NCBI GenBank assembly: GCA_017619715.1
Contig: JAFZRS010000002.1
Span: 1-64,000 of the forward strand
Length of the DNA: 64,000 bases
Origin: Oscillospiraceae bacterium
Lineage (GTDB): Bacteria; Bacillota; Clostridia; Oscillospirales; Oscillospiraceae
Direction of reading: 5' to 3'
Under the pieces are notes generated by a model. It was not told the origin of the DNA, searched no databases, and worked only from the letters and a program-made list of their open reading frames with translations. Positions 32,832-42,379 of the stretch are shown here, in pieces. Every line of letters begins with the position of its first letter. Position 1 is the first letter of the stretch. Position numbers and translations under genes: made by a program.

Positions 32832-35639
32832 TTATTCCACGATCGGCAATTTTGCCACCACAGCGGCACAGCGCGGGCAAAGATCGGGGTGTGCCGGGTC
32901 AGCGCCCACCAGCGGGTGATACTTCCAGCAGCGCTCGCACTTTTTGCCCCGCGCGGCGCTGACCGCCACGCGCACGCCCTCGAGAGGCGTGGGAGCCGCC
33001 TGTTCGTAGAGCAGCGGGTCGTTGCTTATGTCCACGTCGGACACGATCAGCAAATCTGCCCAGTCATCGGCAGCTTGCGTGCAGATCTCATCCGGCGCGC
33101 CGGCGGCGGTCACCACTGTCACATGGGCTTCCAGCGATTTACCGATCTTCTTGTCGGCGCGGGACTGCTCCAGCGCGGCGTTTACGCCGTCCCGAAGCTG
33201 GCGGAGCGTCTCCCAGCGGCGCATGGTTTCCTCGCTCAATCCGTAGGCGGTATAGGGCGGCACCATGTCGTTGAACAGCACGTTGCGTCCGTCGTCCCCT
33301 GCGCGGTGGGGCATGGCGAGCCAGATCTCGTCACAGGTGAACGCCAAAATGGGGGCAAAGAGGCGCGTCAAGGCGTCCAGAATCAGGAACAGCGCGGTCT
33401 GGGCGCTGCGGCGGCTGATGCCGTCCGCCTCCTCGCAATAGAGCCGATCCTTGATGATGTCAAAATAAAACGAGCTCAGATCAATGACGCAAAAATCATT
33501 GACCGCGTGGGTGATGGCGTGGAACTCATACGCGTCGTAGGCGGCAAACACCTTCTCGATCAGCCCGTTGAGCCGGGTGATCGCCCAGCGATCCAGCTCC
33601 GGCAACTCTTCCGGCGCCACGAGCTGATCCGGATCAAAGCCCGCCAGATTGTCCAGACAGAATTTGGCGGTGTTGCGGAACTTCAGATAATTCTGCCCCA
33701 GCTGCTTGAAGATCGCCTCGGAACAGCGCACGTCGGCATGATAGTCGGCAGACGCCGCCCACAGACGGATCATGTCGGCGCCGTAGCGTTGGAAAATCTC
33801 ATTGGGATCCACACCGTTTCCGGCAGACTTGTGCATGGCTTTGCCCTCGCCGTCCACCGTCCAGCCGTGGGTGAGACACTGGCGGAAGGGAGCGCCCTTG
33901 CCCAGCGCGCCCACAGCGGTCAGGAGGCTCGACTGGAACCAGCCGCGGTACTGATCCAGCCCCTCCAGATACATATCGGCGGGCCAGAACTGCTGATCGC
34001 GCTGCATGGAGGCAAAGTGGGACGAGCCGGAGTCGAACCAGCCGTCCAGCGTATCCTCCTCCTTGGTAAAGGTCGTGCCGCCGCAGAAAGGACAAGCAAA
34101 GCCTTCAGGCAGGATCTGCGCTGCGTCTTTTTCAAACCACGCGTTGGAGCCCTCGGCGGCAAAGAGATCTGAGATGGCGGCAATCGTCTCATCGGTGCAG
34201 ACGGGCTTGCCGCAATCTTCACAGTAGAACACGGGGATGGGCAATCCCCACCGGCGCTGACGGGAAATGCACCAGTCGCTCCGCTCGCGCACCATGCTTT
34301 TGATGCGGTCAATGCCCCATTCGGGTACCCAGCGCACGTCGTCGCAGGCGGCGCAGGCGTCGTCCTTGAACGCATCTACGGAGCAGAACCACTGGGGTGT
34401 GGCGCGGAATATGATAGGGCCTTTACAGCGCCAGCAGTGGGGATAGCTGTGCACGATCTCCTCACTGGCAAACAGCGCGCCGCTCTCCTTCATGTCCGCC
34501 AGAATCACGGGGTTGGATTCCTCGGTGCGAAGTCCGGTGTATTTACCGGCGTAATCGGTATGGCGACCCCGATCGTCCACCGGCACCACCATCTCCACCT
34601 TGTAGCGTTTGCAGGTCTGGTAGTCGTCGGCGCCGAAACCGGGCGCGGTATGGACGCAGCCGGTGCCGGAATCCATGGTCACGTACTCCGCCAGCATGAG
34701 AAGAGACGTCTTGGGCAGGAAGGGGTGATGTGCCAGCATGTATTCAAAGAAGCTGCCCGGGTGGGTCTCCACGATCTCCCAATCGGCGACACCGCCCACG
34801 GTCATGACCCGCTGTGCCAGCGCCTCCGCCACCACGTACATTTCGCCGCTTGCCTTGTCTCGCACGATAGCGTAGCTCTCCCGGGGGTGGACGGCAATGC
34901 CGAGATTGCCCGGCAGCGTCCAGATGGTGGTGGTCCAGATCAGGAAAAAGAGCTTGCTGCGATCCAGATGCGCCAGCTTGCCCTGATCGTCTTGCAGGGG
35001 AAACTTAACGTACACGGTGGTGCAGGGGTCGTCCTGATACTCGATCTCCGCCTCCGCCAGCGCCGTCTCGTCCTTGGGACACCAGTACACGGGCTTGAGA
35101 CCCTTGTAGATATAACCCTTTTTATACATGGCGCCGAACACCTTGACCTCCTCCGCCTCAAAGGAGGGGGACATGGTCTTGTAAGGGTGCTCCCAGTCGC
35201 CGATCACACCCAGACGCTTGAAGCCCTTGCGCTGCACGTCGATATAGTGGTCGGCAAAATCCCGGCAGGCGGTGCGAAACTCCGGCACGCTCATCGCCTT
35301 GCGGTTGAGCTTGTTTTTCTTGATGATGGCGCTTTCAATGGGCATGCCGTGGTTGTCCCAGCCGGGGATATAGGGGGTGTAACGCCCGCGCATGGCGTAG
35401 GAGCGCACAATAAAATCCTTCAGGGACTTGTTCAGCGCGTGTCCCATGTGCAGATCGCCGTTGGAGAAGGGAGGACCGTCGTGAAGCGCAAAGCGCGGCT
35501 TGCCCTCATTCTTCTTCAATAGCTCCCGGTAGACGTCCAGCTCCTCCCAACGCGCGAGCATCTCCGGCTCCCGCTGGGGCAGTCCCGCCCGCATGGGGAA
35601 GCCGCTCTTGGGCATGTTCAGGGTGTTTTTGTAGTCCAT
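32832..35639 (-). CDS. ileS: Isoleucyl-tRNA synthetase
   Basis: 935-residue class I synthetase. HIGH motif in GPPFSNGDLHMGHALN (HMGH at residues 64-67), an editing domain, the KMSKS-equivalent AMHKSAGN near residue 600, and a C-terminal zinc ribbon (CERCW ... CPRC) as in bacterial IleS1. The start is the ATG at 35637-35639 with GGAGGG upstream; the longer reading runs into the T-box leader. The T-box leader indicates regulation by uncharged tRNA-Ile. Confidence 0.97.
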   Translation of the reverse strand: MDYKNTLNMPKSGFPMRAGLPQREPEMLARWEELDVYRELLKKNEGKPRFALHDGPPFSNGDLHMGHALNKSLKDFIVRSYAMRGRYTPYIPGWDNHGMPIESAIIKKNKLNRKAMSVPEFRTACRDFADHYIDVQRKGFKRLGVIGDWEHPYKTMSPSFEAEEVKVFGAMYKKGYIYKGLKPVYWCPKDETALAEAEIEYQDDPCTTVYVKFPLQDDQGKLAHLDRSKLFFLIWTTTIWTLPGNLGIAVHPRESYAIVRDKASGEMYVVAEALAQRVMTVGGVADWEIVETHPGSFFEYMLAHHPFLPKTSLLMLAEYVTMDSGTGCVHTAPGFGADDYQTCKRYKVEMVVPVDDRGRHTDYAGKYTGLRTEESNPVILADMKESGALFASEEIVHSYPHCWRCKGPIIFRATPQWFCSVDAFKDDACAACDDVRWVPEWGIDRIKSMVRERSDWCISRQRRWGLPIPVFYCEDCGKPVCTDETIAAISDLFAAEGSNAWFEKDAAQILPEGFACPFCGGTTFTKEEDTLDGWFDSGSSHFASMQRDQQFWPADMYLEGLDQYRGWFQSSLLTAVGALGKGAPFRQCLTHGWTVDGEGKAMHKSAGNGVDPNEIFQRYGADMIRLWAASADYHADVRCSEAIFKQLGQNYLKFRNTAKFCLDNLAGFDPDQLVAPEELPELDRWAITRLNGLIEKVFAAYDAYEFHAITHAVNDFCVIDLSSFYFDIIKDRLYCEEADGISRRSAQTALFLILDALTRLFAPILAFTCDEIWLAMPHRAGDDGRNVLFNDMVPPYTAYGLSEETMRRWETLRQLRDGVNAALEQSRADKKIGKSLEAHVTVVTAAGAPDEICTQAADDWADLLIVSDVDISNDPLLYEQAAPTPLEGVRVAVSAARGKKCERCWKYHPLVGADPAHPDLCPRCAAVVAKLPIVE

Positions 35640-35675
35640 ATCGTCCCTCCGTATGTGATATAGGGTAAGTTTTCC

Positions 35676-35937
35676 ATAAAAAACGCCTTTGCCTCTCCGT
35701 TTGAGAGACAAAGGCGTGACCTCTGCGGTACCACTCTCGTTGCCGCCCTCGCGGGCAGCCGCTCGTGTGAGGGGATAACGGTCCTCGTCCGTCCGTGCTT
35801 ACTGCAATTTCAGCCGGCTGCTCCGGGGTGATCCTCACGCCCTTTCCGCGTCCGCCTTGCACCAAAACGGCGGCTCTCTGTGCGCCGGAAAAAACGTTAC
35901 CCGTCCCCATCTTCGCGCTCTTCCATGATAAGCAAGA
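35676..35937 (-). promoter_or_regulatory. T-box leader of ileS
   Basis: Reading on the minus strand from the promoter, an approximately 250-base leader ends in the T-box sequence AGAGTGGTACCGC (35725-35737), which forms the antiterminator, then a terminator hairpin ACGCCTTTGTCTCTC ... AGAGGCAAAGGCGT (35683-35717) and TTTTTT. Binding of uncharged tRNA would free ileS transcription. An ATC within GGATCACC (about 35828-35835) is a candidate Ile specifier codon, but I did not fold Stem I to confirm it. Confidence 0.88.
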
Positions 35938-35940
35938 GGT

Positions 35941-35969
35941 ATTATATACCCCGTGAAGCGAAATGTCAA
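35941..35969 (-). promoter_or_regulatory. Promoter of ileS
   Basis: TTGACA (35964-35969), 17-bp spacer, TATAAT (35941-35946). Confidence 0.9.
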
Positions 35970-36018
35970 TTTCCGGGCGGAAAATCTTTGTTGCACACGG
36001 GGATTTTCATGCGTCAGC

Positions 36019-36106
36019 GCATCAATCACTGTCCGGCTTCAGCACCGCCATGAATGCCTCGGTGGGTAATTGCACCGTGCCGAGGTTTCGCATCTTCTTC
36101 TTGCCC
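36019..36106 (-). pseudogene. Duplicated 3' end of lepA
   Basis: An 88-bp segment, 182 bp downstream of the true lepA end, differs from it at 3 of 88 positions and in frame encodes the last residues of LepA ([16 protein letters not shown]... ending DSD and a stop), with Pro for Leu at one site. It has no start or ribosome site of its own and is a tail fragment, not a gene. It forms a direct repeat with 36201-36288. Confidence 0.85.
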
Positions 36107-36200
36107 ATGCAAAAAGCTGCGCTTTTGCATGGAGCGTTGCCCTCAGATTCTATACACGCCGCACAGCGGCGGCTCGCTTTCGCTCGCAAGAGGGCAAGAA
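36107..36200. repeat. Spacer with hairpins between the lepA tail copies
   Basis: A 94-bp stretch with two inverted repeats: CATGCAAAA at 36106-36114 pairs with TTTTGCATG at 36123-36131, and TTGCCCTC at 36137-36144 pairs with GAGGGCAA at 36190-36197, enclosing a GC-rich hairpin. GAGGGCAAGAAG at 36190-36201 is also the reverse complement of CTTCTTGCCCTC in lepA (36279-36290). No protein is recognised. Confidence 0.6.
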
Positions 36201-36203
36201 GCA

Positions 36204-38012
36204 TCAATCACTGTCCAGCTTTAGCACCGCCATGAACGCCTCGGTGGGTAATTGCACCGTGCCGAGGTTTCGCATCTTCTTCTTGCCCTCTTTCTGCTTT
36301 TCCAGCAGCTTTTTCTTTCGGGTAATGTCGCCGCCGTAGCACTTGGTAAGCACGTCCTTGCGCATGGCCTTTACCGTCTCCCGGGCGATGATCCGTCCGC
36401 CGATGGCGGCTTGTATGGGCACTTCAAAAAGCTGGCGGGGAATGTTCTCCTTCAGCTTTTCACACAGCCGGCGGGCGCGGGGATACGCCTTATCCTTGTG
36501 GGCGATAAAGCTCAATGCGTCCACTCCGTCGCCGTTCAAAAGAAGATCCACCTTCACCAGTTCGCTGCCGCGATAGCCGGAGAGCTCATAGTCCAGCGAA
36601 GCGTAGCCTTTGGTATTGGCTTTGAGCGTATCAAAGAAATCGTAGATGATCTCATTGAGGGGCATCTGATAGTGCAGCTCCACCAACCGCGTATCCAGAT
36701 ACTGCATGTCCTTAAACTCGCCGCGGCGATCCTGGCACATGGGCATGATGTTGCCCACGTAGTCCTGCGGTGTAATAATGGAAACCTTTACGTACGGCTC
36801 CTCCGCGTGTTCGATGGTGCCGGGATCGGGATAGTTGTGGGGATTGTCCACCCGCACCACGGTGCCGTCCGTCTTGTAAACATGGTAAATTACGCTGGGC
36901 AGCGTGGTGACAAGATCCAGATTAAACTCCCGTTCCAGCCGCTCCTGTATGATTTCCATGTGAAGCATGCCCAAAAAGCCGCAACGAAAGCCGAACCCCA
37001 ACGCCACAGAGGATTCCGGCTCAAAGGTCAGTGAGGCATCGTTGAGCTGGAGCTTTTCCAGCGCGTCGCGCAGGTCGGGGTATTTGCTGCCGTCCTCGGT
37101 ATAGATGCCGCAATAGACCATGGACTGGGCGCCGCGGTAGCCGGGCAGCGGCTCGGCGGCGGATTCCTCGGCGCCGGTAATGGTGTCGCCCACCTGTGTA
37201 TCCTTTACATTCTTGATGCTGGCGGTGAAGTATCCCACCTCGCCGGCTTGCAGAGCGTCAGTCGGCTCGTTGCCCAACGGCTTGAGATAGCCGCACTCCA
37301 AAACGGTATATTCCGCACCGCTTGCCATTAAGCGCACCGTCATGCCCCGGCGGAGCGTTCCCTCCATGATGCGGAAATACACCACCACGCCTACATAGGG
37401 GTCATACTGACTGTCAAACACCAGCGCCCGGAGCGGCGCCGCAGGATCGCCGCTGGGGGCGGGAACGTTCTGCACAATATCCTCCAGCACCGCGTCAATA
37501 TTTACGCCCAGTTTGGCGGAGATCTCCGGCGCGTCCAGTGCGGGCAGACCGATGATATCCTCCACCTCCTGCTTGGCGCGCAGCGGATCGGCGGCGGGCA
37601 GGTCGATCTTATTGAAAACCGGCAAGATCTCCAAATCGTGTTCCATGGCAAGGTACGTGTTGGCAAGTGTCTGCGCCTCCACACCCTGCGTGGCGTCCAC
37701 CACCAGCACCGCGCCTTCACACGCCGCCAGTGAGCGGCTGACCTCATAGTTAAAGTCCACGTGACCGGGGGTGTCAATCAGGTTCAGCGCGTACGTCTCG
37801 CCGTCTTGCGCCGTGTAGAAGAGATGGACGGCGCGGGATTTAATGGTGATCCCCCGCTCCCGTTCCAGTTCCATATTATCCAGAAGCTGATTTTCCATGT
37901 CCCGCTCCGCCACAGCGTTGCACTTTTCCAGCAACCGATCCGCCAGTGTGGATTTGCCGTGGTCGATATGGGCAATGATGGAAAAATTGCGGATCTTGGA
38001 TTGGTCAAACAT
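36204..38012 (-). CDS. lepA: Elongation factor 4 (LepA)
   Basis: 602-residue ribosome-bound GTPase that back-translocates or remodels stalled ribosomes. GTP-binding motifs [13 protein letters not shown], the GITIKS switch, DTPGHVDF and [10 protein letters not shown], and the LepA-specific C-terminal domain ([28 protein letters not shown] type) are complete. It follows an XRE regulator in an apparent operon. The last 25 codons are repeated downstream at 36019-36106. Confidence 0.95.
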   Translation of the reverse strand: MFDQSKIRNFSIIAHIDHGKSTLADRLLEKCNAVAERDMENQLLDNMELERERGITIKSRAVHLFYTAQDGETYALNLIDTPGHVDFNYEVSRSLAACEGAVLVVDATQGVEAQTLANTYLAMEHDLEILPVFNKIDLPAADPLRAKQEVEDIIGLPALDAPEISAKLGVNIDAVLEDIVQNVPAPSGDPAAPLRALVFDSQYDPYVGVVVYFRIMEGTLRRGMTVRLMASGAEYTVLECGYLKPLGNEPTDALQAGEVGYFTASIKNVKDTQVGDTITGAEESAAEPLPGYRGAQSMVYCGIYTEDGSKYPDLRDALEKLQLNDASLTFEPESSVALGFGFRCGFLGMLHMEIIQERLEREFNLDLVTTLPSVIYHVYKTDGTVVRVDNPHNYPDPGTIEHAEEPYVKVSIITPQDYVGNIMPMCQDRRGEFKDMQYLDTRLVELHYQMPLNEIIYDFFDTLKANTKGYASLDYELSGYRGSELVKVDLLLNGDGVDALSFIAHKDKAYPRARRLCEKLKENIPRQLFEVPIQAAIGGRIIARETVKAMRKDVLTKCYGGDITRKKKLLEKQKEGKKKMRNLGTVQLPTEAFMAVLKLDSD

Positions 38013-38044
38013 AGTCTGTTACCTCAAAACCAGTTTTTCGGGTA

Positions 38045-38719
38045 TCACAGCGCCTCCAGATGACGCCGCGCGCGCTCGTCCGTGTTGTGGAACACCTGCG
38101 CCGCGCTCTGCCCTACGCCGGGATAGTCGGCTGTCAGTGTTTCGCCGGAAAGTGCCGGAAACTCCTCCGGCGCACACTCATCCAGCGCCCGGAGATACCG
38201 TACCCGGCTGATAGACTGCTCCGCCTCCGCCAGTCCTGCGTCAAAAGCGGCGCTGTCCATGGCGAAGAACTCTTCGTTGCCGCCGGCGCGGCGGTAGAAG
38301 TGGCGCAGCAGTTGATATAGACCCGCGCTCATATAATCGCCCGCGGCAGTAATCGCCTCCCGCGAACCCAGCTTGCCTAACAGGTCAAAAAGCACATTGG
38401 AGGTGTTGACTACCAGTTTTTTTTGCAGCGTCGCCATAATGCTCCCTTTCAACGTGCCCTTTTCGGCGGTGGAGTCGTACACATCCTCCGCCCCGATGAT
38501 CGCACCGTCGCGGCTGAGCGTGCGCCCCAGCAGATAATCCGCCGAGACGTGATAATAGTCGCACGCCTTTACCACAAAGTGCAGGCCCGGCTCACGCACG
38601 CCGTTTTCATAGTGGCTCAAGAGCGCTTGACTGATACCCAACGCCGCCGCCGTTTTTCTCTGGGAAAGTCCCTTCTCCTGCCGCAGCAGGCTCAACGTGC
38701 GGGAAAAATCAGTTGCCAT
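38045..38719 (-). CDS. XRE-family transcriptional regulator
   Basis: 224 residues. N-terminal helix-turn-helix of the XRE type (SLLRQEKGLSQRKTAAALG, then SQALLSHYENG), residues about 5-60, followed by a region of about 150 residues that I do not recognise. It lies 32 bp upstream of lepA on the same strand and probably heads its operon, so it may regulate lepA or itself. The start ATG at 38717-38719 has a GGGGCGAG-type ribosome site; the upstream in-frame start is less likely. Confidence 0.82.
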   Translation of the reverse strand: MATDFSRTLSLLRQEKGLSQRKTAAALGISQALLSHYENGVREPGLHFVVKACDYYHVSADYLLGRTLSRDGAIIGAEDVYDSTAEKGTLKGSIMATLQKKLVVNTSNVLFDLLGKLGSREAITAAGDYMSAGLYQLLRHFYRRAGGNEEFFAMDSAAFDAGLAEAEQSISRVRYLRALDECAPEEFPALSGETLTADYPGVGQSAAQVFHNTDERARRHLEAL

Positions 38720-38772
38720 ATCTCGCCCCTTCTCTCTTTGCAAAACAAAAAAGCGCATTATACAGGAAGTAA

Positions 38773-38801
38773 ATTATAACCCGATTTATACGGCTTGTAA
38801 A
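38773..38801 (-). promoter_or_regulatory. Promoter of the XRE-lepA operon
   Basis: TTTACA (38796-38801), 17-bp spacer, TATAAT (38773-38778) on the minus strand. Confidence 0.82.
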
Positions 38802-38938
38802 GAACATTGTGCGAAAGCGGCGGAGAAAGCGGCGGACAAACAAGCGGCAAGCCGCACCGCAATAAGGAAAAATCGGCTGTAAAACACCGCAAATTGCCGC
38901 TAAACGTGTCGAATGGCGGGCAAATTGTAAAAATATAC

Positions 38939-38967
38939 TTGACGAATGAAAAGAAACAGGGTATGAT
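38939..38967 (+). promoter_or_regulatory. Promoter of the M23 peptidase gene
   Basis: TTGACG (38939-38944), 17-bp spacer, TATGAT (38962-38967). The 150 bp between it and the divergent XRE promoter hold nothing I recognise. Confidence 0.8.
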
Positions 38968-39007
38968 ACTTTTTGTAACAATTTTGTAACCTTTGGAAGG
39001 TCTTTAC

Positions 39008-40663
39008 ATGAACGAGGAAATCAGATTGCCGCAGCGCAGGCAGATCCGGCAGCGGCGGCAAAAAGAATTCATACGGTTTTGCCGGCGAAGCCGGAGGCGC
39101 ATCACCGCGCTGTTAGCGAAGCTGCGGCAATTGCGGGAAAAATGGCGTGAACCGGCGCAGGCGCGGCGCGGCCGCTGTTTTCCCGAGTCAGAGCACGTTG
39201 CGGTGCAGTGGGTGCTGTTTTTTCGGGGCAGCTTGCCTCAGATCAGCGCGCGGCTGCGGGAATGGATTATGTTTCGGCGCAAGCGGCGGGGTCATATTTT
39301 CGGTCGTCTGCGCGGACGGCTGGACGCACTGCGGCTGCACCCGGCGGTGTTTTTGGGCAGCGCCATGGTGATAGCGGCGACGGCGGCGGCGCTGTCGTTT
39401 TACACCATCGGGACTGCGGTGACCTACGCCGGTGCGGACATGGGCGCGGTATCCAGCGAAAAGATCGCCGGCGCGGCGGTGAGCGGCGTGGAGGAGGCTA
39501 CCAGCCGGGCGCTTGGCAGCCGCTACGTCATAGATCCTGATCTCATCACCAGCCGCAAGGCGCTGGTGGCGCGCCGGGACGTGGAGAGCCAGGAAGATCT
39601 GGAGGCGCGTCTGGCGGAGGAGGCGGGACTGATCGACTACGGCTACGTGCTGTATGTGGACGGCGCGCCGGTGGCGGCAACGCCTTTCCCCGGTGCGTTG
39701 GAAGAGCTGTTGGAGCAGATGAAAATCGGCTACGTCACACCTAATACGGTGGAATGCCGCTTTGTGGAGAAGGTGGAGATCCGGCAGGAATACGTCGCCC
39801 GGGAGTATATGATGAATCTGGGCTATATTGCCGAGCTTATTAACGATACCAAAAGCGGAGAGGTTACCTATACCGTGGTGGCGGGCGACACATATTACGG
39901 TGTTGCCGGCAAATATGATCTGACGCTTTCGGAGCTGATGGATATGAATCCCGGCTACGACGTGAATCTCCTCCACGTGGGCGACGTGCTGACCGTATCA
40001 AAAGCCGTGCCGTATCTGACGGTAGTAGACGTGGAGCGGCAGAGCTATATGCAGGATATACCCTATGACGTCACCTATCAGGATGATGACACTATGTATA
40101 AGGGTGAATACCGCGTTCTCTCCCCGGGCGTATACGGCAAGGCGGACGTGACTGCCTATGTCACCTACGTCAACGGCACGGAGACCGGGCGGCAGGTGGT
40201 GTCCAGCACAACGCTGTCCGAACCGGTGACGGAGCTGCAGGCGCGTGGCACGAAAGAGCGCCCCTCGTGGCTGCCCACCGGTGTGTTCCGCTGGCCGTGC
40301 CGGGGTGTAATCACCTCCTATTTTGGCTATCGCAACACCGGCATACCCGGTGCGTCCACCTACCACAGAGGCTTGGACATTGCCAACGGATACGGCACGA
40401 CCATCTACGCCTCCGACGGCGGCACTGTGTCCCATTCCGGCTGGATGGGCGGATACGGATATCTGGTGATCATTGACCACGGCAACGGCTACCAGACCTA
40501 TTACGGACACAACAGCTCTCTGCTGGTAAGCGTAGGACAGCACGTATATCAGGGACAGGCTATCGCCCGTCTGGGCTCCACCGGCGTTTCCAACGGCAAT
40601 CACTGTCACTTTGGTATTATGTACAGCGGCACGTTTGTCAATCCGCTGAATTATCTGCACTGA
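39008..40663 (+). CDS. Membrane-anchored M23 peptidase with LysM and G5 domains
   Basis: 551 residues. Residues 1-110 are very Arg-rich and cytoplasmic; a membrane segment at about 111-136 anchors the protein; then a LysM domain (VTYTVVAGDTYYGVAGKYDL, about 286-331), a G5 domain (about 334-420) and an M23 LytM metallopeptidase (about 430-551). The zinc residues are visible: H453 and D457 in HRGLD, and H532/H534 in HCHFG. It would bind and cleave peptidoglycan cross-bridges outside the cell. Start ATG at 39008 has GGAAGG. Unlinked promoter; no division gene adjoins it. Confidence 0.9.
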   Translation: MNEEIRLPQRRQIRQRRQKEFIRFCRRSRRRITALLAKLRQLREKWREPAQARRGRCFPESEHVAVQWVLFFRGSLPQISARLREWIMFRRKRRGHIFGRLRGRLDALRLHPAVFLGSAMVIAATAAALSFYTIGTAVTYAGADMGAVSSEKIAGAAVSGVEEATSRALGSRYVIDPDLITSRKALVARRDVESQEDLEARLAEEAGLIDYGYVLYVDGAPVAATPFPGALEELLEQMKIGYVTPNTVECRFVEKVEIRQEYVAREYMMNLGYIAELINDTKSGEVTYTVVAGDTYYGVAGKYDLTLSELMDMNPGYDVNLLHVGDVLTVSKAVPYLTVVDVERQSYMQDIPYDVTYQDDDTMYKGEYRVLSPGVYGKADVTAYVTYVNGTETGRQVVSSTTLSEPVTELQARGTKERPSWLPTGVFRWPCRGVITSYFGYRNTGIPGASTYHRGLDIANGYGTTIYASDGGTVSHSGWMGGYGYLVIIDHGNGYQTYYGHNSSLLVSVGQHVYQGQAIARLGSTGVSNGNHCHFGIMYSGTFVNPLNYLH

Positions 40664-40675
40664 AAAAAACATGAG

Positions 40676-40710
40676 AAAGATCCGCCCGCTGAAAACGCGG
40701 GCGGATCTTT
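40676..40710. terminator. Bidirectional terminator between M23 and HAD genes
   Basis: A 14-bp stem AAAGATCCGCCCGC / GCGGGCGGATCTTT with loop TGAAAAC. Confidence 0.85.
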
Positions 40711-40722
40711 GTTCTGTCCGGT

Positions 40723-41598
40723 TCAGTCGAACAAGCTCTCCTGATCGGGTACTTCGCCTGTGCCGATCCGGTAAAACTGCCGTTCGTGTTCGGCGGTAAG
40801 GCGGTCGGCTACCGCCATGTGGCGGATCATATTTTTCACCGTTTCGTCCAGCGCCGTATTCTCCCGGTAGTCGGCGGGGAAAATGAAATTGACCCGGTTG
40901 CGCAAAAACAGCTCCTCCACGGCTTGTCGGTTGGCGTTTTGGTACACGGCGATCGCCTGTCCGCCGTAGGAGCGCATCATCTTCATGCACGGCACGTCGC
41001 TCAAGCCGTCGCCCACGTAGATCATGTTGGTAAAGGGAATCCGTTTGCTGTTATCGGGCATGGAGCTGTTGAGGGTACGGTCGTCGCTCACGTCCAGCAC
41101 GCCCTTGTTGATGCGGTAGATGAACTGAGTCTTGTTGGTAAAATTGACGTCTAATTTTGGCCAGGACGCCTCGCCGTTTTCATCGTAAAAGAACTCACAG
41201 GCGTACACCTTTTTGAACGCACCGTAAATGCCCGTTCCCTCAATAATCTCTTTGAGGCCGGAGGAAAGGACGTAATGTTCCACCTCCACCCCCTGCTCCG
41301 CGCCAAAGGCGCCGATACGGGAAAACCAGTCCGTCACGCCGGGGAACAGCTCTACCGCCCTGCCGCAGCGCACCAGATAGTCCCTGTCCAGACGAATTCC
41401 CCGGGCGCGGCACTCCTGGATCATGGTATACATATACGCCAGAAGGCTGTCCATATGGTTTTCCTGACCGAACTTGTTGGCAATACGCCAGAAATCGTCC
41501 GGCGTCATGCCCAGGGAGGGAATAAAGGAATAATCCTCCATATCGGTGGTACAAAGCGTCTTGTCAAAGTCATACAGCAGCGCGACAATGGGTTTCAT
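40723..41598 (-). CDS. HAD superfamily hydrolase
   Basis: 291 residues. The catalytic motif DFDKT (D10 and D12) at the N-terminus, SSGLKEII as motif II and YVGDGLSDVPCMK as motif IV (Asp pair) are visible, with a large cap insertion (about residues 20-120). Haloacid dehalogenase-type phosphatase; the substrate is unknown. It has no operon partner: hairpins lie on both sides (40676-40710 and 41634-41662). Confidence 0.85.
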   Translation of the reverse strand: MKPIVALLYDFDKTLCTTDMEDYSFIPSLGMTPDDFWRIANKFGQENHMDSLLAYMYTMIQECRARGIRLDRDYLVRCGRAVELFPGVTDWFSRIGAFGAEQGVEVEHYVLSSGLKEIIEGTGIYGAFKKVYACEFFYDENGEASWPKLDVNFTNKTQFIYRINKGVLDVSDDRTLNSSMPDNSKRIPFTNMIYVGDGLSDVPCMKMMRSYGGQAIAVYQNANRQAVEELFLRNRVNFIFPADYRENTALDETVKNMIRHMAVADRLTAEHERQFYRIGTGEVPDQESLFD

Positions 41599-41633
41599 GG
41601 CAAACTCCTTCGGGACAGGCTCTTTCGGGAAAG

Positions 41634-41662
41634 AGGAAGCGGCTCAAAAAGAGCCGCTTCCT
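41634..41662 (-). terminator. Terminator of the division operon
   Basis: A 12-bp stem AGGAAGCGGCTC / GAGCCGCTTCCT with a five-base loop just after divIVA; the T-run on the minus strand is short. Confidence 0.7.
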
Positions 41663-41670
41663 GATAAAAA

Positions 41671-42348
41671 TTACGCCTTACCGTCGTAATTGCGACCAAA
41701 CTGCAGTTGATCCAGACTCATCTTAAAGTCGCTGGGAAACACGGCGGTGTCACCGGTGGGAACGTCCTGCTCGCCATCATCGTCCTGCTCGGGCTCCTCT
41801 TCGGCGCTCTGGACGGGGACGGTCTCTTCCGGCGGCGCAATCTCCTGTTCCGTGACCGGCTCTTCCACGGCGGCCGGCTCTTCCGCCGCCAGCGGCAGAT
41901 CCGGCAGGGAGTCCAAAAACGCCGCCTGTCGGGCGCACATTTCCCGGCTGTCGGCAATAAACTCTGCCACTTTCTGCTGTGCCAGCGTCAGGCGCTGCTG
42001 CGCCTGCAAAACCTGATTGTCCAGCTCTTTGATCTGGGCATCTGCATCGGCGCGCGCCTTGGCAAGGATCTGATCCTTTTCCGTCTGCGCCTCCTGCACC
42101 AAATTCGCCGCCATTTTCTGGGCGGTGAGCAACGCAGAACGCATCGCGTCCTCCGTCGCCCGATACTCTTCAATCTTCTCCGCCAGCACCTTCAGTTTGG
42201 CTTTGAGTGTGGCGTTTTCCTTGTATAAGCCGGCGTAGTCCTCCGTCAGCGTATCAAGAAACTCGTCCACTGCCGCCATATTATAGCCGCTGCTGCCAAA
42301 AGAGGATTTGGGAAATGCCTTGTCGGAAACTTCCTGCGGTGTCAACAT
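41671..42348 (-). CDS. divIVA: DivIVA-family cell division / septum placement protein
   Basis: 225 residues. The N-terminal membrane-binding motif is recognisable (LTPQEVSDKAFPKSSFGSSGYNMAAVDEFLD), followed by a long coiled coil (about residues 30-150) and an acidic, low-complexity C-terminal tail. Binds curved membrane at septa and poles. Last gene of the run starting at miaB, next to sepF. Confidence 0.9.
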   Translation of the reverse strand: MLTPQEVSDKAFPKSSFGSSGYNMAAVDEFLDTLTEDYAGLYKENATLKAKLKVLAEKIEEYRATEDAMRSALLTAQKMAANLVQEAQTEKDQILAKARADADAQIKELDNQVLQAQQRLTLAQQKVAEFIADSREMCARQAAFLDSLPDLPLAAEEPAAVEEPVTEQEIAPPEETVPVQSAEEEPEQDDDGEQDVPTGDTAVFPSDFKMSLDQLQFGRNYDGKA

Positions 42349-42379
42349 AATGATCCCTCCCGAAAGATTACTGTTCTAT

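Noticed and set aside
36022-36207. 61-codon minus-strand frame over the duplicated lepA tail
   Set aside because: It begins at a TTG in the lepA stop region without a clear ribosome site and contains the repeat spacer; treated as a pseudogene fragment.
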